DNA from: Enterocloster aldenensis
GTDB taxonomy: Bacteria > Bacillota > Clostridia > Lachnospirales > Lachnospiraceae
NCBI RefSeq assembly: GCF_003434055.1
Contig: NZ_QVEX01000001.1
Location: 358,791-422,790 of the forward strand
Reading direction: 5' to 3'
Length of the DNA: 64,000 bases
Part shown: piece by piece, positions 26,728 through 35,193 of the stretch
How the letters are laid out: every line of letters begins with the position of its first letter
How positions within the stretch are numbered: the first letter of the stretch is position 1
Made by a program: the position numbers and the translations under genes
The notes under the pieces: model-generated
What the model saw: the letters and a program-made list of their open reading frames with translations, nothing else
What the model was told of the DNA's origin: nothing
Databases searched by the model: none

Positions 26728-26756
26728 ATTATAGCAACATGCTAATCGAACGTCAA
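26728..26756 (-). promoter_or_regulatory. Sigma-A promoter of importer operon
   Basis: On the minus strand TTGACG (26751-26756), a 17-base spacer, and a perfect TATAAT (26728-26733). The start of transcription would be near 26720, leaving a leader of about 135 bases before the binding-protein ATG. The leader shows no riboswitch fold that I recognise. Confidence 0.85.
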
Positions 26757-26982
26757 TATTTTTTTGTCCATTATCATAATAATGTTATTTTTGTCTATAT
26801 TCGAATTTATTTTTTGGTTATTTTGCACATATTTTTATCTTTTTCAAGTGATGGGAGGGGGATTTAAAGTCAAAAAAAGATATGATGACTTTATATATTT
26901 TACAAAATCATCATACCACCTTGTTATTATTGTTACCTGCTACCACTGTAACCAGTCAGAGTTTACAGCCAGGGCACAGCCG
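26757..26982. other. AT-rich intergenic stretch between GntR gene and importer promoter
   Basis: The rest of the 397-base gap. It is strongly A/T-rich with a GTTAC-N11-GTAAC inverted repeat near 26937-26962. No coding frame with a plausible ribosome site was found. It may hold further operator sites or the end of the GntR transcript. Confidence 0.5.
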
Positions 26983-27663
26983 TCACAGGGGATGGGAAAG
27001 CCTCCTCTTATTCGCCATCACATGCAGCATCATGGACTCCCTGGCATCCCGGCAGTCATGCCGCTTTATGGCTTCCGTTATCTCCCTGTGCCCTACCACG
27101 GTTTCCTCCAGCAGGGTGTAATTGGTCAGTTCTGAAAAGACCCTTACGGAAGACGCGATAATCGGAATAAGATTGGCCGCAATATAATTTTGGCTGCACA
27201 CTGCTATCTGTGAATGGAAGGCCACATCACTTTTTACATGGGACTTTCCGCTTCTGATATAATATTCCACTTCCAGGCACCGCTGTTCCAGCTCCCTGAT
27301 ATCGTCTTCCTTTGCATACTGTGCGGCCAAGGCAGCGATTTCCGGCTCAATGATGATACGCATGTCCACCAGGTCCTTGACTGCCTTCTCTTTATTTTCC
27401 ATAAGGCACAGTCCCAGGGGGTCGTCCGCCACCCCGTACTTTTCGCAGACAAAGGTACCCGCCCCCTGCTTTACCGTGACAATATTCCTGGATTCCAGTA
27501 TCTTGACGGCTTCCCTGATGGTTCCCCTGCCCACACATAACATCTGTGCAAGTGTATGCTCGTTAGGCAGCTTATCCCCTTTTTGCAGCTTCTTCTCCAA
27601 TATGTATTCAATCAGGCGCTCCGATGCCTTCTCAGGCAGCGAACGTTCATCCTGCTTCTCCAT
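26983..27663 (-). CDS. GntR-family (FCD/FadR subfamily) regulator
   Basis: Cytosolic DNA-binding regulator, 226 aa. Winged helix-turn-helix at residues 10-75 (GDKLPNEHTLAQML, GRGTIREAVKILE, VKQGAGTFV), then an all-helical FCD ligand domain whose metal-binding residues are suggested by DMRIIIEPEIAAL, DVAFHSQIA and the C-terminal His-containing helix. Divergent spacing is not seen: it is upstream of and in the same direction as the importer operon and has its own promoter. FCD regulators usually respond to small carboxylates or amino acids, which would suit a peptide or acyl-amino-acid operon. Confidence 0.93.
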   Translation of the reverse strand: MEKQDERSLPEKASERLIEYILEKKLQKGDKLPNEHTLAQMLCVGRGTIREAVKILESRNIVTVKQGAGTFVCEKYGVADDPLGLCLMENKEKAVKDLVDMRIIIEPEIAALAAQYAKEDDIRELEQRCLEVEYYIRSGKSHVKSDVAFHSQIAVCSQNYIAANLIPIIASSVRVFSELTNYTLLEETVVGHREITEAIKRHDCRDARESMMLHVMANKRRLSHPL

Positions 27664-27734
27664 GGTATCCCTCCCGTTCCAAGTTCTTCTCCGGCCATGT
27701 CCCCCTCCGCCTGCCGTATGTGTGTTTCTAATCC

Positions 27735-27763
27735 ATATTATTCGGTTGGATGCCTGTTGTCAA
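27735..27763 (-). promoter_or_regulatory. Sigma-A promoter of GntR gene
   Basis: Consensus TTGACA (27758-27763), 17-base spacer, TAATAT (27735-27740) on the minus strand. Transcription would begin near 27728, about 65 bases before the GntR ATG. Confidence 0.8.
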
Positions 27764-27785
27764 GACGGATTATGCGTTGTCTGAA

Positions 27786-28304
27786 TCATAAACCCAGCTC
27801 AAAAAATATCTGTTCCTCCGGGATCAGCCCCTGAAGCATGACACTGGCAATGCCTGCATACCGGAATCCCAGCTTTGTGTAAAGTGAGGCAGCAGGTTTA
27901 TTACCCGCATACGTATCCAGGCGCATGGCCCTGCACTTCATCCGCCTGGCCTCCTCTATGGCATAGCGCACCATCCTTGTCCCGTATCCGTGACCGGCTT
28001 TTGAGGGCGGTATACACAGTGTATGCAGGACCAGGACCTCATCATCCCCGGCCGGGTATTCCCAGGCAATCCCGTAATATTCCTCAGACTGCACCTGGTT
28101 CAATATCATGCTGGCGCAGATTCCGTCTTCCTCTTCCATCACATAGAGCGTCCCGGCCGCACAGCTGGCCTCGGCCACGCTTCTGGTGGGATACACCCCC
28201 AGCACCCAGTTGGAGCTGCTGCCATTTTCTTTTTCATGGGTCAGTAACTCAGTATACCCCTGCTCCACCGCGTCAATGTCATGTTCCGTTGCTTTCCTTA
28301 TCAT
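27786..28304 (-). CDS. GNAT-family N-acetyltransferase
   Basis: A 172-aa acetyltransferase that would move an acetyl group from acetyl-CoA to an unidentified amine. The GNAT fold is seen in the order IRKATEHDIDAVEQGYTELL, then the core EVLVLHTLCIPPSKAGHGYGTRMV, where the CoA-binding loop is a variant (AGHGYGTRM) of Q/RxxGxG/A, then AGNKPAASLYTKLGFRYAG at the C-terminal end. The ATG at 28304 is seven bases from AGGAGG; a GTG one codon earlier is also possible. Single gene with its own promoter. Confidence 0.9.
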   Translation of the reverse strand: MIRKATEHDIDAVEQGYTELLTHEKENGSSSNWVLGVYPTRSVAEASCAAGTLYVMEEEDGICASMILNQVQSEEYYGIAWEYPAGDDEVLVLHTLCIPPSKAGHGYGTRMVRYAIEEARRMKCRAMRLDTYAGNKPAASLYTKLGFRYAGIASVMLQGLIPEEQIFFELGL

Positions 28305-28385
28305 CACTCATCCTCCTGGCAGGTTCATTGGGGGAACATGGTTCCTCCCCCATGCCGGGCACAATGGCCGGCACATTTAAATCCA

Positions 28386-28414
28386 AGTATACACCAAATG
28401 GCAGTATAAGTAAA
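28386..28414 (-). promoter_or_regulatory. Probable promoter of GNAT gene
   Basis: TTTACT (28409-28414), 17-base spacer, TATACT (28386-28391) on the minus strand, about 80 bases before the acetyltransferase start. The -35 box is imperfect. Confidence 0.6.
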
Positions 28415-28463
28415 ATAACATTTCTTCCATATCATTACGCTGCCGGTTCAGAGGTCCGGGACA

Positions 28464-28520
28464 TAAACAAAAACGGACCGCCCGGCACATCCACAACGAA
28501 TGATGCCAGGCGGCCCGTCC
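28464..28520 (-). terminator. Rho-independent terminator at end of polysaccharide locus
   Basis: Long GC-rich hairpin (arms 28473-28487 and 28504-28518, three mismatches) followed on the minus strand by TTTTTGTTTATG. It begins 15 bases after the sugar-transferase stop and marks the end of the polysaccharide transcript. Confidence 0.9.
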
Positions 28521-28535
28521 TCTCCCTGCTATTTT

Positions 28536-29939
28536 TTATATGCTTCCCCTGCGTTTCAGAATCACAAGGATTGTCCTCAAGATGATCTTCACATCCATTT
28601 CCAGGTCCCATTCATCAATATACCGCCCGTCCAGTTCCACCACTTCCTCAAAATCCGTTATATCGCTTCTCCCGCTTATCTGCCACAGCCCGGTTATTCC
28701 CGGTTTCATGGCCAGCCGTTTTTTATGGGAGAAACTGTATGCTTCATATTCATCCACGGTTGGCGGCCTTGTCCCCACCAGGCTCATATCCCCCCTGAGC
28801 ACGTTAAAGAACTGGGGGAATTCATCCAGACTGGTCCTTCTTATGAAATGACCGATGCCTGGGATGATTCTAGGATCGTCATCCATTTTAAACATGTTTC
28901 CCCGGATTTTATTGCGCGACATCAGCATTTCCTTTTGTTTATCCGCATCCATGACCATGGAACGGAATTTGTATATCCGGAATGTACGTCCGTTTTTCCC
29001 CACCCTTGTCTGGGAAAAAAGGATAGGGCCCGGGGATTGAATGAAAATCATGGGTCCGATCACAAGGCCGATCACAAGGGTCATCACACACCCCACCGCG
29101 CCGCCCAGGATATCCAGAAGCCGTTTGCAGAACAGGAGCCGCATGGGTATCTCCCGGTTAAAGCAGGTAATCACGTTCATGTTGCTGACCCGCTCCAGTG
29201 TTTTCCTGGGGATATCCTGCAAAAACTGCTCCATGTAGATATGGACCACCATGCCGATGGACAGAAACTGCTTTGCCAGCTCAGCCTCCTGCCTGGGGTC
29301 GTCCGGAATGCTTAAAAGTATCTCATCAATGATATGGCCTGTTATGTATTCGGATAACCCGTCCATGGAACAGCTGACCGGGACTCCCTGAATCATCTGC
29401 CCCTTCATGTCGCGGTCCGTAACCGCCACTCCCTGGATTTTGAAGATGGTCAGTACCCTGGAGGACAGCTGCCTGATCAGGATCCCGGCCTGCTGTTCGG
29501 TTGCAATTACCATGATGGTCCTGGCGTATTTGATATTCCGGAATTTCCGGCGCAGATAGTTTTTGGTCAGCAGCCGTTCCGCATACATGAACAGGATTCC
29601 CACAAAGAATGTGGCGAACAGGACAAGGCGTGAAAACAGCCCGATCAGACGGAAGGAGAACAGGCATATGACCTCCGTGGCAAAGATGATGGCCATCTGA
29701 TGGGTGACCGCAATGAATTCCTTCAGATATCCCCTGTACAGGATATTTCTATAACCATCCGTCAGGAATGCAACTGATAATGTGATGATGACCAGAAGCA
29801 GCCCCAGCTGGACATAATACATATACAGCACCGGATTTAGTTTGTCCTGGTTCATCAGCACCATCAGGAACTGGGCCAGCCCCAGCGCCACCATATCCCC
29901 TATGATGAAATCCAGATGTTTTGTCCTTGCGTTCTTCAT
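28536..29939 (-). CDS. Priming polyprenyl-phosphate sugar-1-phosphate transferase (WbaP/CpsE-like)
   Basis: Membrane enzyme of 467 aa that starts repeat-unit assembly by placing a sugar phosphate on undecaprenyl phosphate. Four N-terminal membrane helices (1-120), a Rossmann-like middle domain (about 140-255), a fifth membrane segment near 275-300, and a C-terminal catalytic domain with PILFSQTRVGKNGR, FRIYKFRSMV, RTSLDEFPQFFNVLRGDMSLVG and PGITGLWQISGRSD. All key residues of the family are present. GGGAGG six bases before ATG. Last gene of the locus. Sugar identity cannot be read from sequence. Confidence 0.95.
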   Translation of the reverse strand: MKNARTKHLDFIIGDMVALGLAQFLMVLMNQDKLNPVLYMYYVQLGLLLVIITLSVAFLTDGYRNILYRGYLKEFIAVTHQMAIIFATEVICLFSFRLIGLFSRLVLFATFFVGILFMYAERLLTKNYLRRKFRNIKYARTIMVIATEQQAGILIRQLSSRVLTIFKIQGVAVTDRDMKGQMIQGVPVSCSMDGLSEYITGHIIDEILLSIPDDPRQEAELAKQFLSIGMVVHIYMEQFLQDIPRKTLERVSNMNVITCFNREIPMRLLFCKRLLDILGGAVGCVMTLVIGLVIGPMIFIQSPGPILFSQTRVGKNGRTFRIYKFRSMVMDADKQKEMLMSRNKIRGNMFKMDDDPRIIPGIGHFIRRTSLDEFPQFFNVLRGDMSLVGTRPPTVDEYEAYSFSHKKRLAMKPGITGLWQISGRSDITDFEEVVELDGRYIDEWDLEMDVKIILRTILVILKRRGSI

Positions 29940-30017
29940 TCCACGCCTCCCCTTATAGCTTCCTGCCTGCCCTGCCGGCCTACGGCGCCCTGCAGTCCCT
30001 GCCAGGCATTCACTCTT

Positions 30018-30527
30018 TTATGCGATTTCCATCATCTGCATCATGCGCATCAGTTCCAGCGCGCTTCTGAAGTTCACATCCACGCTCTTGGTCAGCCTGC
30101 CCCTGATGCTGCCCTGGAGGGTGGAATTCTGACGGTATTTTACAATTGCAATCAGCACTTCCTTTGCCTTTTGCGCCTCCGGGAAAGGCATCAGGCTGCC
30201 GCGGTCCAGCATCCGGTCCTTTAACCCCTGGGGATGGTCAGCAACCGCGCTTTCATATCTTTTTTTCATCTCCTTATTCAGGAAACGCGGTTCCGTTGTG
30301 CGCTGGGGCGCACCCAGCCAGTCGCAGATTCCATCCATTTTCAGCACCATGTCACCGGTGCCGTCAAATGGTACAGGGTCTTCCAGATAATAACTGCAGA
30401 TGTGCCCGTAAACCCCGTCCCGGCCCTTTCCCTGCACACAGATCAGCATGATGCTGAACCAGCCTGAGACGGCCATGTCTTCAAGGTACTTATCAATATC
30501 CTGCTTGCTATCTTCAATCTGTTTCAT
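30018..30527 (-). CDS. Conserved-looking 169-aa protein coupled to EAL gene
   Basis: I do not assign a function. The protein is soluble (no membrane or signal segment). A mixed N-terminal part (YLEDMAVSGWFSIMLICVQGKGRDG, with a later acidic loop) is followed by a C-terminal part reading YRQNSTLQGSIRGRL and then FRSALELMRMM. That last pattern recalls a small family of Clostridia proteins that I cannot name with certainty. Its ATG overlaps the stop of the EAL gene by four bases (ATGA), so the two proteins are made together; a role in the same signalling step is the simplest guess. Confidence 0.75.
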   Translation of the reverse strand: MKQIEDSKQDIDKYLEDMAVSGWFSIMLICVQGKGRDGVYGHICSYYLEDPVPFDGTGDMVLKMDGICDWLGAPQRTTEPRFLNKEMKKRYESAVADHPQGLKDRMLDRGSLMPFPEAQKAKEVLIAIVKYRQNSTLQGSIRGRLTKSVDVNFRSALELMRMMQMMEIA

Positions 30528-32212
30528 AAGGTTGCTCCTTTTCTTCTGTATATATACTTTTTCTCATATTCTTCCTGCGGCATGGGCCTGGCATAGTAAT
30601 ACCCCTGGACATAATTGCACCCTATTTTGTAAAGGAAGCGCGTCTGCTCCTGAGTTTCCACCCCCTCCATGATGACGGGCATCCCCAGGTTATTGGCCAT
30701 CTGGATCACGGATTCCAGGATGATCTTGCCTTTGCCCGGGGATTCCCCGCCGGACAGGAACTGCATGTCTATCTTCAGCACATCCACGTCAATATCCTTT
30801 AACATGTTCAGGGAAGAGTACCCGCTGCCGAAATCATCCATCAGCAGTATGAATCCAGCCTGGTGCAGCTTCCTGATTGCTTCCTGGATCAATTCCGGGT
30901 CTGACACGTACGCGCTTTCCGTTATCTCCAGGTTCAACAGGCCGATGGGCACGTCATACTGTTCAATAAGGCCTGACAGTATGTCTGCCAACCTGGGGTT
31001 ATAAAGGCTGATCCTGGATATGTTAACCGTAATGGGATCCAGACAGATCCCGTCCCCCAGCCATTTATGGATGAGCCGGCATACATGCTCCCACACATAG
31101 TAATCCAGCCTGGAGATGAAGCCGTTCTTTTCAAAAATAGGTATGAAATGTTTCGGGGGCATCAGCCCTGTATCGGGATGCTTCCAGCGTACCAGCGCTT
31201 CCGCCCCGATATCCCTGTCATTGGCAATGTCAAATTTAGGCTGGAAATACACCACGAACTGTTCCTCATCCATGGCAGCCTGCATACTGCTGGCAATGGC
31301 CGCCTCCTCCACTTCCCGGATTCCCTCATCCATATCATAGAATCCAAGATAGGAGGCAAACTTGTTCTTGCATTTTTTGCTTCCGATAAAAGCCCTTATG
31401 TACATTTCCTCCACTGCAAGGTCTGGTTCTTCCACGATATATGCGCCCACCGTGGGCTCCAGGAGATAATTCTTCTCAAAACCAGCCAGCTCTTCCTTTA
31501 CCATCCGGACCTGCATGTGCAGCCTTTCGCTGTCATAAGGCTCGCATATGCAGAACGTGTCCGCGTTGATTCTTCCATAGGTACAGATATCAAAGCAGCC
31601 GGCTATGCCCTCTATGATTTCCGCCATCAGGGTAAGGAGCTTATCCCCCCTGTGTTCGCCGAATACGGCGTTATAAAGCCGGAACCGGTCAATGTCAAAA
31701 CGCAGGAATACAAACAGGGTATCCATATGCCGGTCTATCATGCGCCTGGTTTCCGCAAACATCTTCTCACGGTTATACAGTCCCGTCAGCCTGTCCCTCT
31801 CACTCATATAAACCAGCGGGTTATATGACGATATCTTACAGTGATGGACCGCACGGTCCAGCCGGTTCCTCAGTGTCTTAGGCCGGACAGGTCTGGTCAC
31901 ATAATCCCATGCCCCATGGTCCAGGGCTTCCAGGCCAGGGTCCTCCTCTGAGTCCTCCAGGATGACCAGGACCGGAATGGAGCCATAACCTGAATTCCGG
32001 ATTTTATCCAGGAAGCCCACCTCCCTGCCGTCCTGCCGGAGGTTTCCCAGCAGGATGGCGTCCACCATGCTTTTGCATGATATCTGCAGCATGGCATCCC
32101 CTGCGCCTGTGGCTTCCAGTACCTTGTAGTCTTCAGAAAGCATCATCTTTACCGCATCCCGCTCTTCGGACCGGCTGTCAACCACCATTACGGTTTTTCT
32201 GTAATCTTCCAT
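30524..32212 (-). CDS. REC-like / degenerate GGDEF / EAL protein
   Basis: Soluble 562-aa protein with three signalling domains. The receiver-like domain (1-120) lacks the phospho-acceptor: the expected Asp position reads LLGN instead of LLD. The GGDEF domain (about 140-300) has GRINADTF in place of the GGDEF motif, so it should not make cyclic-di-GMP. The EAL domain (about 315-555) looks intact: EALVRW with Glu338, NLEITES, and MDDFGSGYSSL. It probably degrades or binds cyclic-di-GMP. Start chosen at ATG 32212 with AGGAGG six bases upstream; the frame extends eight codons further. Lies between a radical SAM gene and the small 30018-30527 gene inside the polysaccharide locus. Confidence 0.9.
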   Translation of the reverse strand: MEDYRKTVMVVDSRSEERDAVKMMLSEDYKVLEATGAGDAMLQISCKSMVDAILLGNLRQDGREVGFLDKIRNSGYGSIPVLVILEDSEEDPGLEALDHGAWDYVTRPVRPKTLRNRLDRAVHHCKISSYNPLVYMSERDRLTGLYNREKMFAETRRMIDRHMDTLFVFLRFDIDRFRLYNAVFGEHRGDKLLTLMAEIIEGIAGCFDICTYGRINADTFCICEPYDSERLHMQVRMVKEELAGFEKNYLLEPTVGAYIVEEPDLAVEEMYIRAFIGSKKCKNKFASYLGFYDMDEGIREVEEAAIASSMQAAMDEEQFVVYFQPKFDIANDRDIGAEALVRWKHPDTGLMPPKHFIPIFEKNGFISRLDYYVWEHVCRLIHKWLGDGICLDPITVNISRISLYNPRLADILSGLIEQYDVPIGLLNLEITESAYVSDPELIQEAIRKLHQAGFILLMDDFGSGYSSLNMLKDIDVDVLKIDMQFLSGGESPGKGKIILESVIQMANNLGMPVIMEGVETQEQTRFLYKIGCNYVQGYYYARPMPQEEYEKKYIYRRKGATL

Positions 32213-32236
32213 GACTGCCCTCCTTCCATCATTCAT

Positions 32237-33235
32237 TTACCGGATGAAGGGATTCTCATCCAGGGAATACCTTCCGCCCCGCAGGAATTTATGTTTTATG
32301 ACCCACCAGGCCGGTATCCATATATACCGGTGCATGGCAGGCGAAGCGCTTCCAATCATCCAGCAGTTCCTGCCGCATTCTTTTGTGATGCGCCGCACCT
32401 GCCTGGCCTGCTCTGAATTCCACAATTCCTCCCATTCCTGTTCCTTTAAGTTTCCCATGACCGCCTTTTGCACCATCCCATTACAGGGAATCACATCGCA
32501 AAACGGATCGATGAAAAATGCATTCCTGGACATATCGCAGGGCAGCAGGCGCTGATTGCCGTATATGTAATTAATCAGACCATGGTTGAAATAGGCGCGG
32601 AACCATTTTTTAGGTGAATTGCTTTTGAGCAGCTCGTTAATCAGCTTTGCAAAATTTTCAGCCACCCGTTTCCTGTCCACGATCTTGTTGTCGTATTTCC
32701 TGAAATAAAAGGAATTGTGAAGGGCCGCGGTTGCAAACTCCATCCCCATCTGATCTGACAGAAGGTAAAGCGGGACCAGGTCATTGCAGTTCATGTCCTG
32801 GACCGTCATCCCGAATCCCACGTCCGGGTGTTTCATGTCCACCAGGGTCGTCAGTGTCCCATACCCCCGTTTGAATCCATCCGGGATGCCCCTGATGCTG
32901 TCATTGGTCTTCTGCAGCCCTTCAATGCTGATGCGTATGCCCACCTTGGGGAATTCCCTGCACAGGCTGATGATGCGGTCCGTAAAATAGCCATTGGTGG
33001 AAATGACGATGCGGTCCGATTTTTTATACAGCTCCCTGACGATATCCGGGAGATCCCTGCGGATAAAGGGCTCCCCTCCGGTTATATTGGTAAATGCCAT
33101 TTCCGGAAGTTTCCGGATTACATCCAGGGTAATCTCCTCTTCAGGCTTTGTAGGGTGTTTAAAACAGTCGCACATATTACAGTGTGCATTGCAACGGTAT
33201 GTCACAATCACGGTTCCATACAGGTTTCTTGCCAT
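32237..33235 (-). CDS. Radical SAM protein with C-terminal cysteine region
   Basis: Cytosolic radical SAM enzyme of 332 aa. The 4Fe-4S motif CxxxCxxC is at Cys15, Cys19, Cys22, with NITGGEPFIRRD near residue 55 as the SAM-binding GGE motif. The C-terminal region holds further cysteines (LPCDMS, DPFCDVIPCNG, KECGRNCW) of SPASM/Twitch type. Such proteins modify peptides, sugars or lipids. Its place in a polysaccharide locus suggests modification of a sugar or lipid carrier, though a peptide substrate cannot be excluded and no precursor peptide gene was found. GAGG eight bases before ATG. Confidence 0.9.
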   Translation of the reverse strand: MARNLYGTVIVTYRCNAHCNMCDCFKHPTKPEEEITLDVIRKLPEMAFTNITGGEPFIRRDLPDIVRELYKKSDRIVISTNGYFTDRIISLCREFPKVGIRISIEGLQKTNDSIRGIPDGFKRGYGTLTTLVDMKHPDVGFGMTVQDMNCNDLVPLYLLSDQMGMEFATAALHNSFYFRKYDNKIVDRKRVAENFAKLINELLKSNSPKKWFRAYFNHGLINYIYGNQRLLPCDMSRNAFFIDPFCDVIPCNGMVQKAVMGNLKEQEWEELWNSEQARQVRRITKECGRNCWMIGSASPAMHRYIWIPAWWVIKHKFLRGGRYSLDENPFIR

Positions 33236-33245
33236 ATTCCTTTCC

Positions 33246-34451
33246 TCACTGCTTTATTTTATATAGTTCCAATAGCTTGTCACAGTACATCCCCACGGTG
33301 TCATATGGGATGTCCCCGCAGTTTTCCGCCCATCTGGCGCAAAGCCCGGGGGCATCCCACAGATACCGTATCTTCTCTTTCAGGTCCTTCAGGTTCCCGC
33401 TGTCAAACAGGGCGCCGTTCACCCCTTCCTGTATCAATTCCGGGATTCCTCCAATCCCTGCCCCCAGCACAGGCGTTTTAAGAAGCTGGGATTCAATGAC
33501 GGAAAACGGGCAGTTTTCATAATATTCCGACGGATAAACACTGAACCTGGCTTCCTGTATCAGCCGGATCAGGGGTTCCCCCTTGATGAAACCCACATTC
33601 TTAATGTTGGGTATCCCGGCCACGCTGTCTGCCAGCGGTCCGTCCCCTGCAAAGACAAAGGGGATATCCGGCAGCTCCCTGCAGGCCTGAAGCAGGGTCC
33701 CGATTCCCTTTTCCCTGGAATATCTCCCAAAATACAGGACATAATCTTTCTTCTGACCCGGTCCTGCCTCCATCCGGTCCGCAAAATTATGCAGCGTAAC
33801 GGTCTTGTTCCTGAATAACTCCACCTGGTTCATCTTTTCTTCCAGGAAATAGCTTGGGCAGATAATCCGGTCAATGTGCCGGTAAACCTTCAGCGTCCTG
33901 TATACGGCCCCCTCGGCAGCGCCCAGTATGCTCTTTGCCAGGGACAGATGGATGCAGCGCTTCCTGATACAGCTGAAAAAACGGCCGCCCACGCACTGCC
34001 CGCAGTTCTGTCCGTCCGCAGGTGAATTAAGCATGTGGTTCGGACATATGAGCTGGTAATCATGGGCAGTGTACAGGACGGCTGTGTGTGTTCCAGACCT
34101 TTTATCAAAATCCCGGATGGCATAGAGGATGGAAGGGGTCAGCTGGTAATTGAAATTATTGATATGCACCGCATCCGGCCGGAAATCCTCCAGGACCAGC
34201 ATAAGCTTTTCCCTGGCTTCCCGGGAATATATGATTTTAAAGGGATACAAAAAACGTTTAAATCCGGTTGTGTGGAAATCCAGGCTGGCTGTATATTGAT
34301 TGACGCGGTTCCCAAGGGTCCGGCCCGGTTCATCCATGCCGAAATACTGGACCTGGTGGCCTTTCTGCTTCAGGCAGTCACCGATTTTAATGATATAGGT
34401 TTCTGAGCCGCCCTTTGGCTTCAAGAATTTATTTATAATCAAAACCTTCAT
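33246..34451 (-). CDS. Family 4 glycosyltransferase
   Basis: A 401-aa retaining glycosyltransferase with GT-B fold acting at the cytosolic side of the membrane. N-domain begins MKVLIINKFLKPKGGSETYI; the C-domain has YVLYFGRYSREKGIGTLLQA and the donor-site GEPLIRLIQEARFSVYPSEYYENCPFSVIESQ with an E-x7-E type motif. A Cys-rich patch (CPNHMLNSPADGQNCGQCVGG, then CIRKRC) in residues about 150-175 is found in a subset of GT4 enzymes and may bind metal. Start 34451 has AGGAGG five bases upstream; the frame continues 13 codons further back into the gap. Confidence 0.9.
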   Translation of the reverse strand: MKVLIINKFLKPKGGSETYIIKIGDCLKQKGHQVQYFGMDEPGRTLGNRVNQYTASLDFHTTGFKRFLYPFKIIYSREAREKLMLVLEDFRPDAVHINNFNYQLTPSILYAIRDFDKRSGTHTAVLYTAHDYQLICPNHMLNSPADGQNCGQCVGGRFFSCIRKRCIHLSLAKSILGAAEGAVYRTLKVYRHIDRIICPSYFLEEKMNQVELFRNKTVTLHNFADRMEAGPGQKKDYVLYFGRYSREKGIGTLLQACRELPDIPFVFAGDGPLADSVAGIPNIKNVGFIKGEPLIRLIQEARFSVYPSEYYENCPFSVIESQLLKTPVLGAGIGGIPELIQEGVNGALFDSGNLKDLKEKIRYLWDAPGLCARWAENCGDIPYDTVGMYCDKLLELYKIKQ

Positions 34452-34486
34452 CCCGTCCTCCTGTGATATAAGGCGTGTTTGGGAAT

Positions 34487-35152
34487 TCACCCATTATAAT
34501 GCCAGTAGGTACGCCCTATGTACTCGGCCATAACCAGGTCTTCTTCCGTATTGATATCCACGGCTTCAAATTTCTGTACAAAGTAAATATAGGGGTTCCT
34601 GCCAATCCGGCAGCGGTACCGCTCCAGGGAATCCCTGGAAATCCCATATAAGCCGGTGGTTTCCTCAATGACCGGCTGCATATCCTGGCTTCTGGGCAGG
34701 ATACCCGGACGGTAATTCACGGGCTGGTTATTGACCCAGTAAAACCCATGGTTCTTCAGGGCAGTAAAACAGGAGTCATAGGTCCCGCTGTCAGTCAGCG
34801 TATTAACACATTTTTTGATGGAATCCGCCTGAAGATAGGGCGCAGTGGCAAACAGCTGGAAGTAATAATCATATTCAGGGTGGAGCTGATGGTGGTAAAC
34901 AAGCAGGTCGTTCCCATTGGCCGTGTTATGTGTGAGGGCATCCAGGCGTTCGATGACTTGAAGCCCATGTTCAAGGGCATAACCTGCGATTTCAGGACTG
35001 TTGGTGTCAATATAGATGTCATCAAAGCAGTCCGCATCCATGGTATGTTCGATAATGTATTCATATAGTTTCCTGCCATTGAGCACCCGGAAGTTTTTGC
35101 CCGGGACACGTTCAGAATTGGCTTTGATTGGAATAAAACACGCGGTCTTCAT
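34487..35152 (-). CDS. CMP-sugar synthetase-like nucleotidyltransferase (NeuA/KdsB type)
   Basis: Cytidylyltransferase-family enzyme of 221 aa that would activate a 2-keto sugar acid with CTP. The N-terminal nucleotide loop reads IPIKANSERVPGKNFR, close to the acylneuraminate synthetase motif (IPARxGSKxIPxKN); DDIYIDTNSPEIAGYA and the C-terminal VDINTEEDLVMAEYI are also as expected. No NeuB-type or KdsA-type sugar-acid synthase is seen in the window, so the sugar is unknown. The ATG used has AAAGGAGG ten bases upstream; an ATG at 35197 with CAGGAG six bases upstream, overlapping the previous gene by four bases, would add 15 residues and is a real alternative. Confidence 0.8.
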   Translation of the reverse strand: MKTACFIPIKANSERVPGKNFRVLNGRKLYEYIIEHTMDADCFDDIYIDTNSPEIAGYALEHGLQVIERLDALTHNTANGNDLLVYHHQLHPEYDYYFQLFATAPYLQADSIKKCVNTLTDSGTYDSCFTALKNHGFYWVNNQPVNYRPGILPRSQDMQPVIEETTGLYGISRDSLERYRCRIGRNPYIYFVQKFEAVDINTEEDLVMAEYIGRTYWHYNG

Positions 35153-35193
35153 AAGACAGGTTCCTCCTTTGTGTGGGACATTCCATTTAACAT

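Noticed and set aside
26764..27135. Plus-strand frames in the gap upstream of the importer operon
   Set aside because: They lie in AT-rich DNA antisense to the GntR 3' end, with no plausible ribosome site or protein-like composition.
28441..28520. Possible small RNA gene in the gap after the sugar transferase
   Set aside because: The structure is explained by a GC-rich terminator hairpin with a following U-run; no separate promoter is seen for an RNA.
32237..33235. RiPP maturase for a nearby peptide
   Set aside because: No small precursor-like frame with a ribosome site was found in the flanking gaps, which are only a few bases long.
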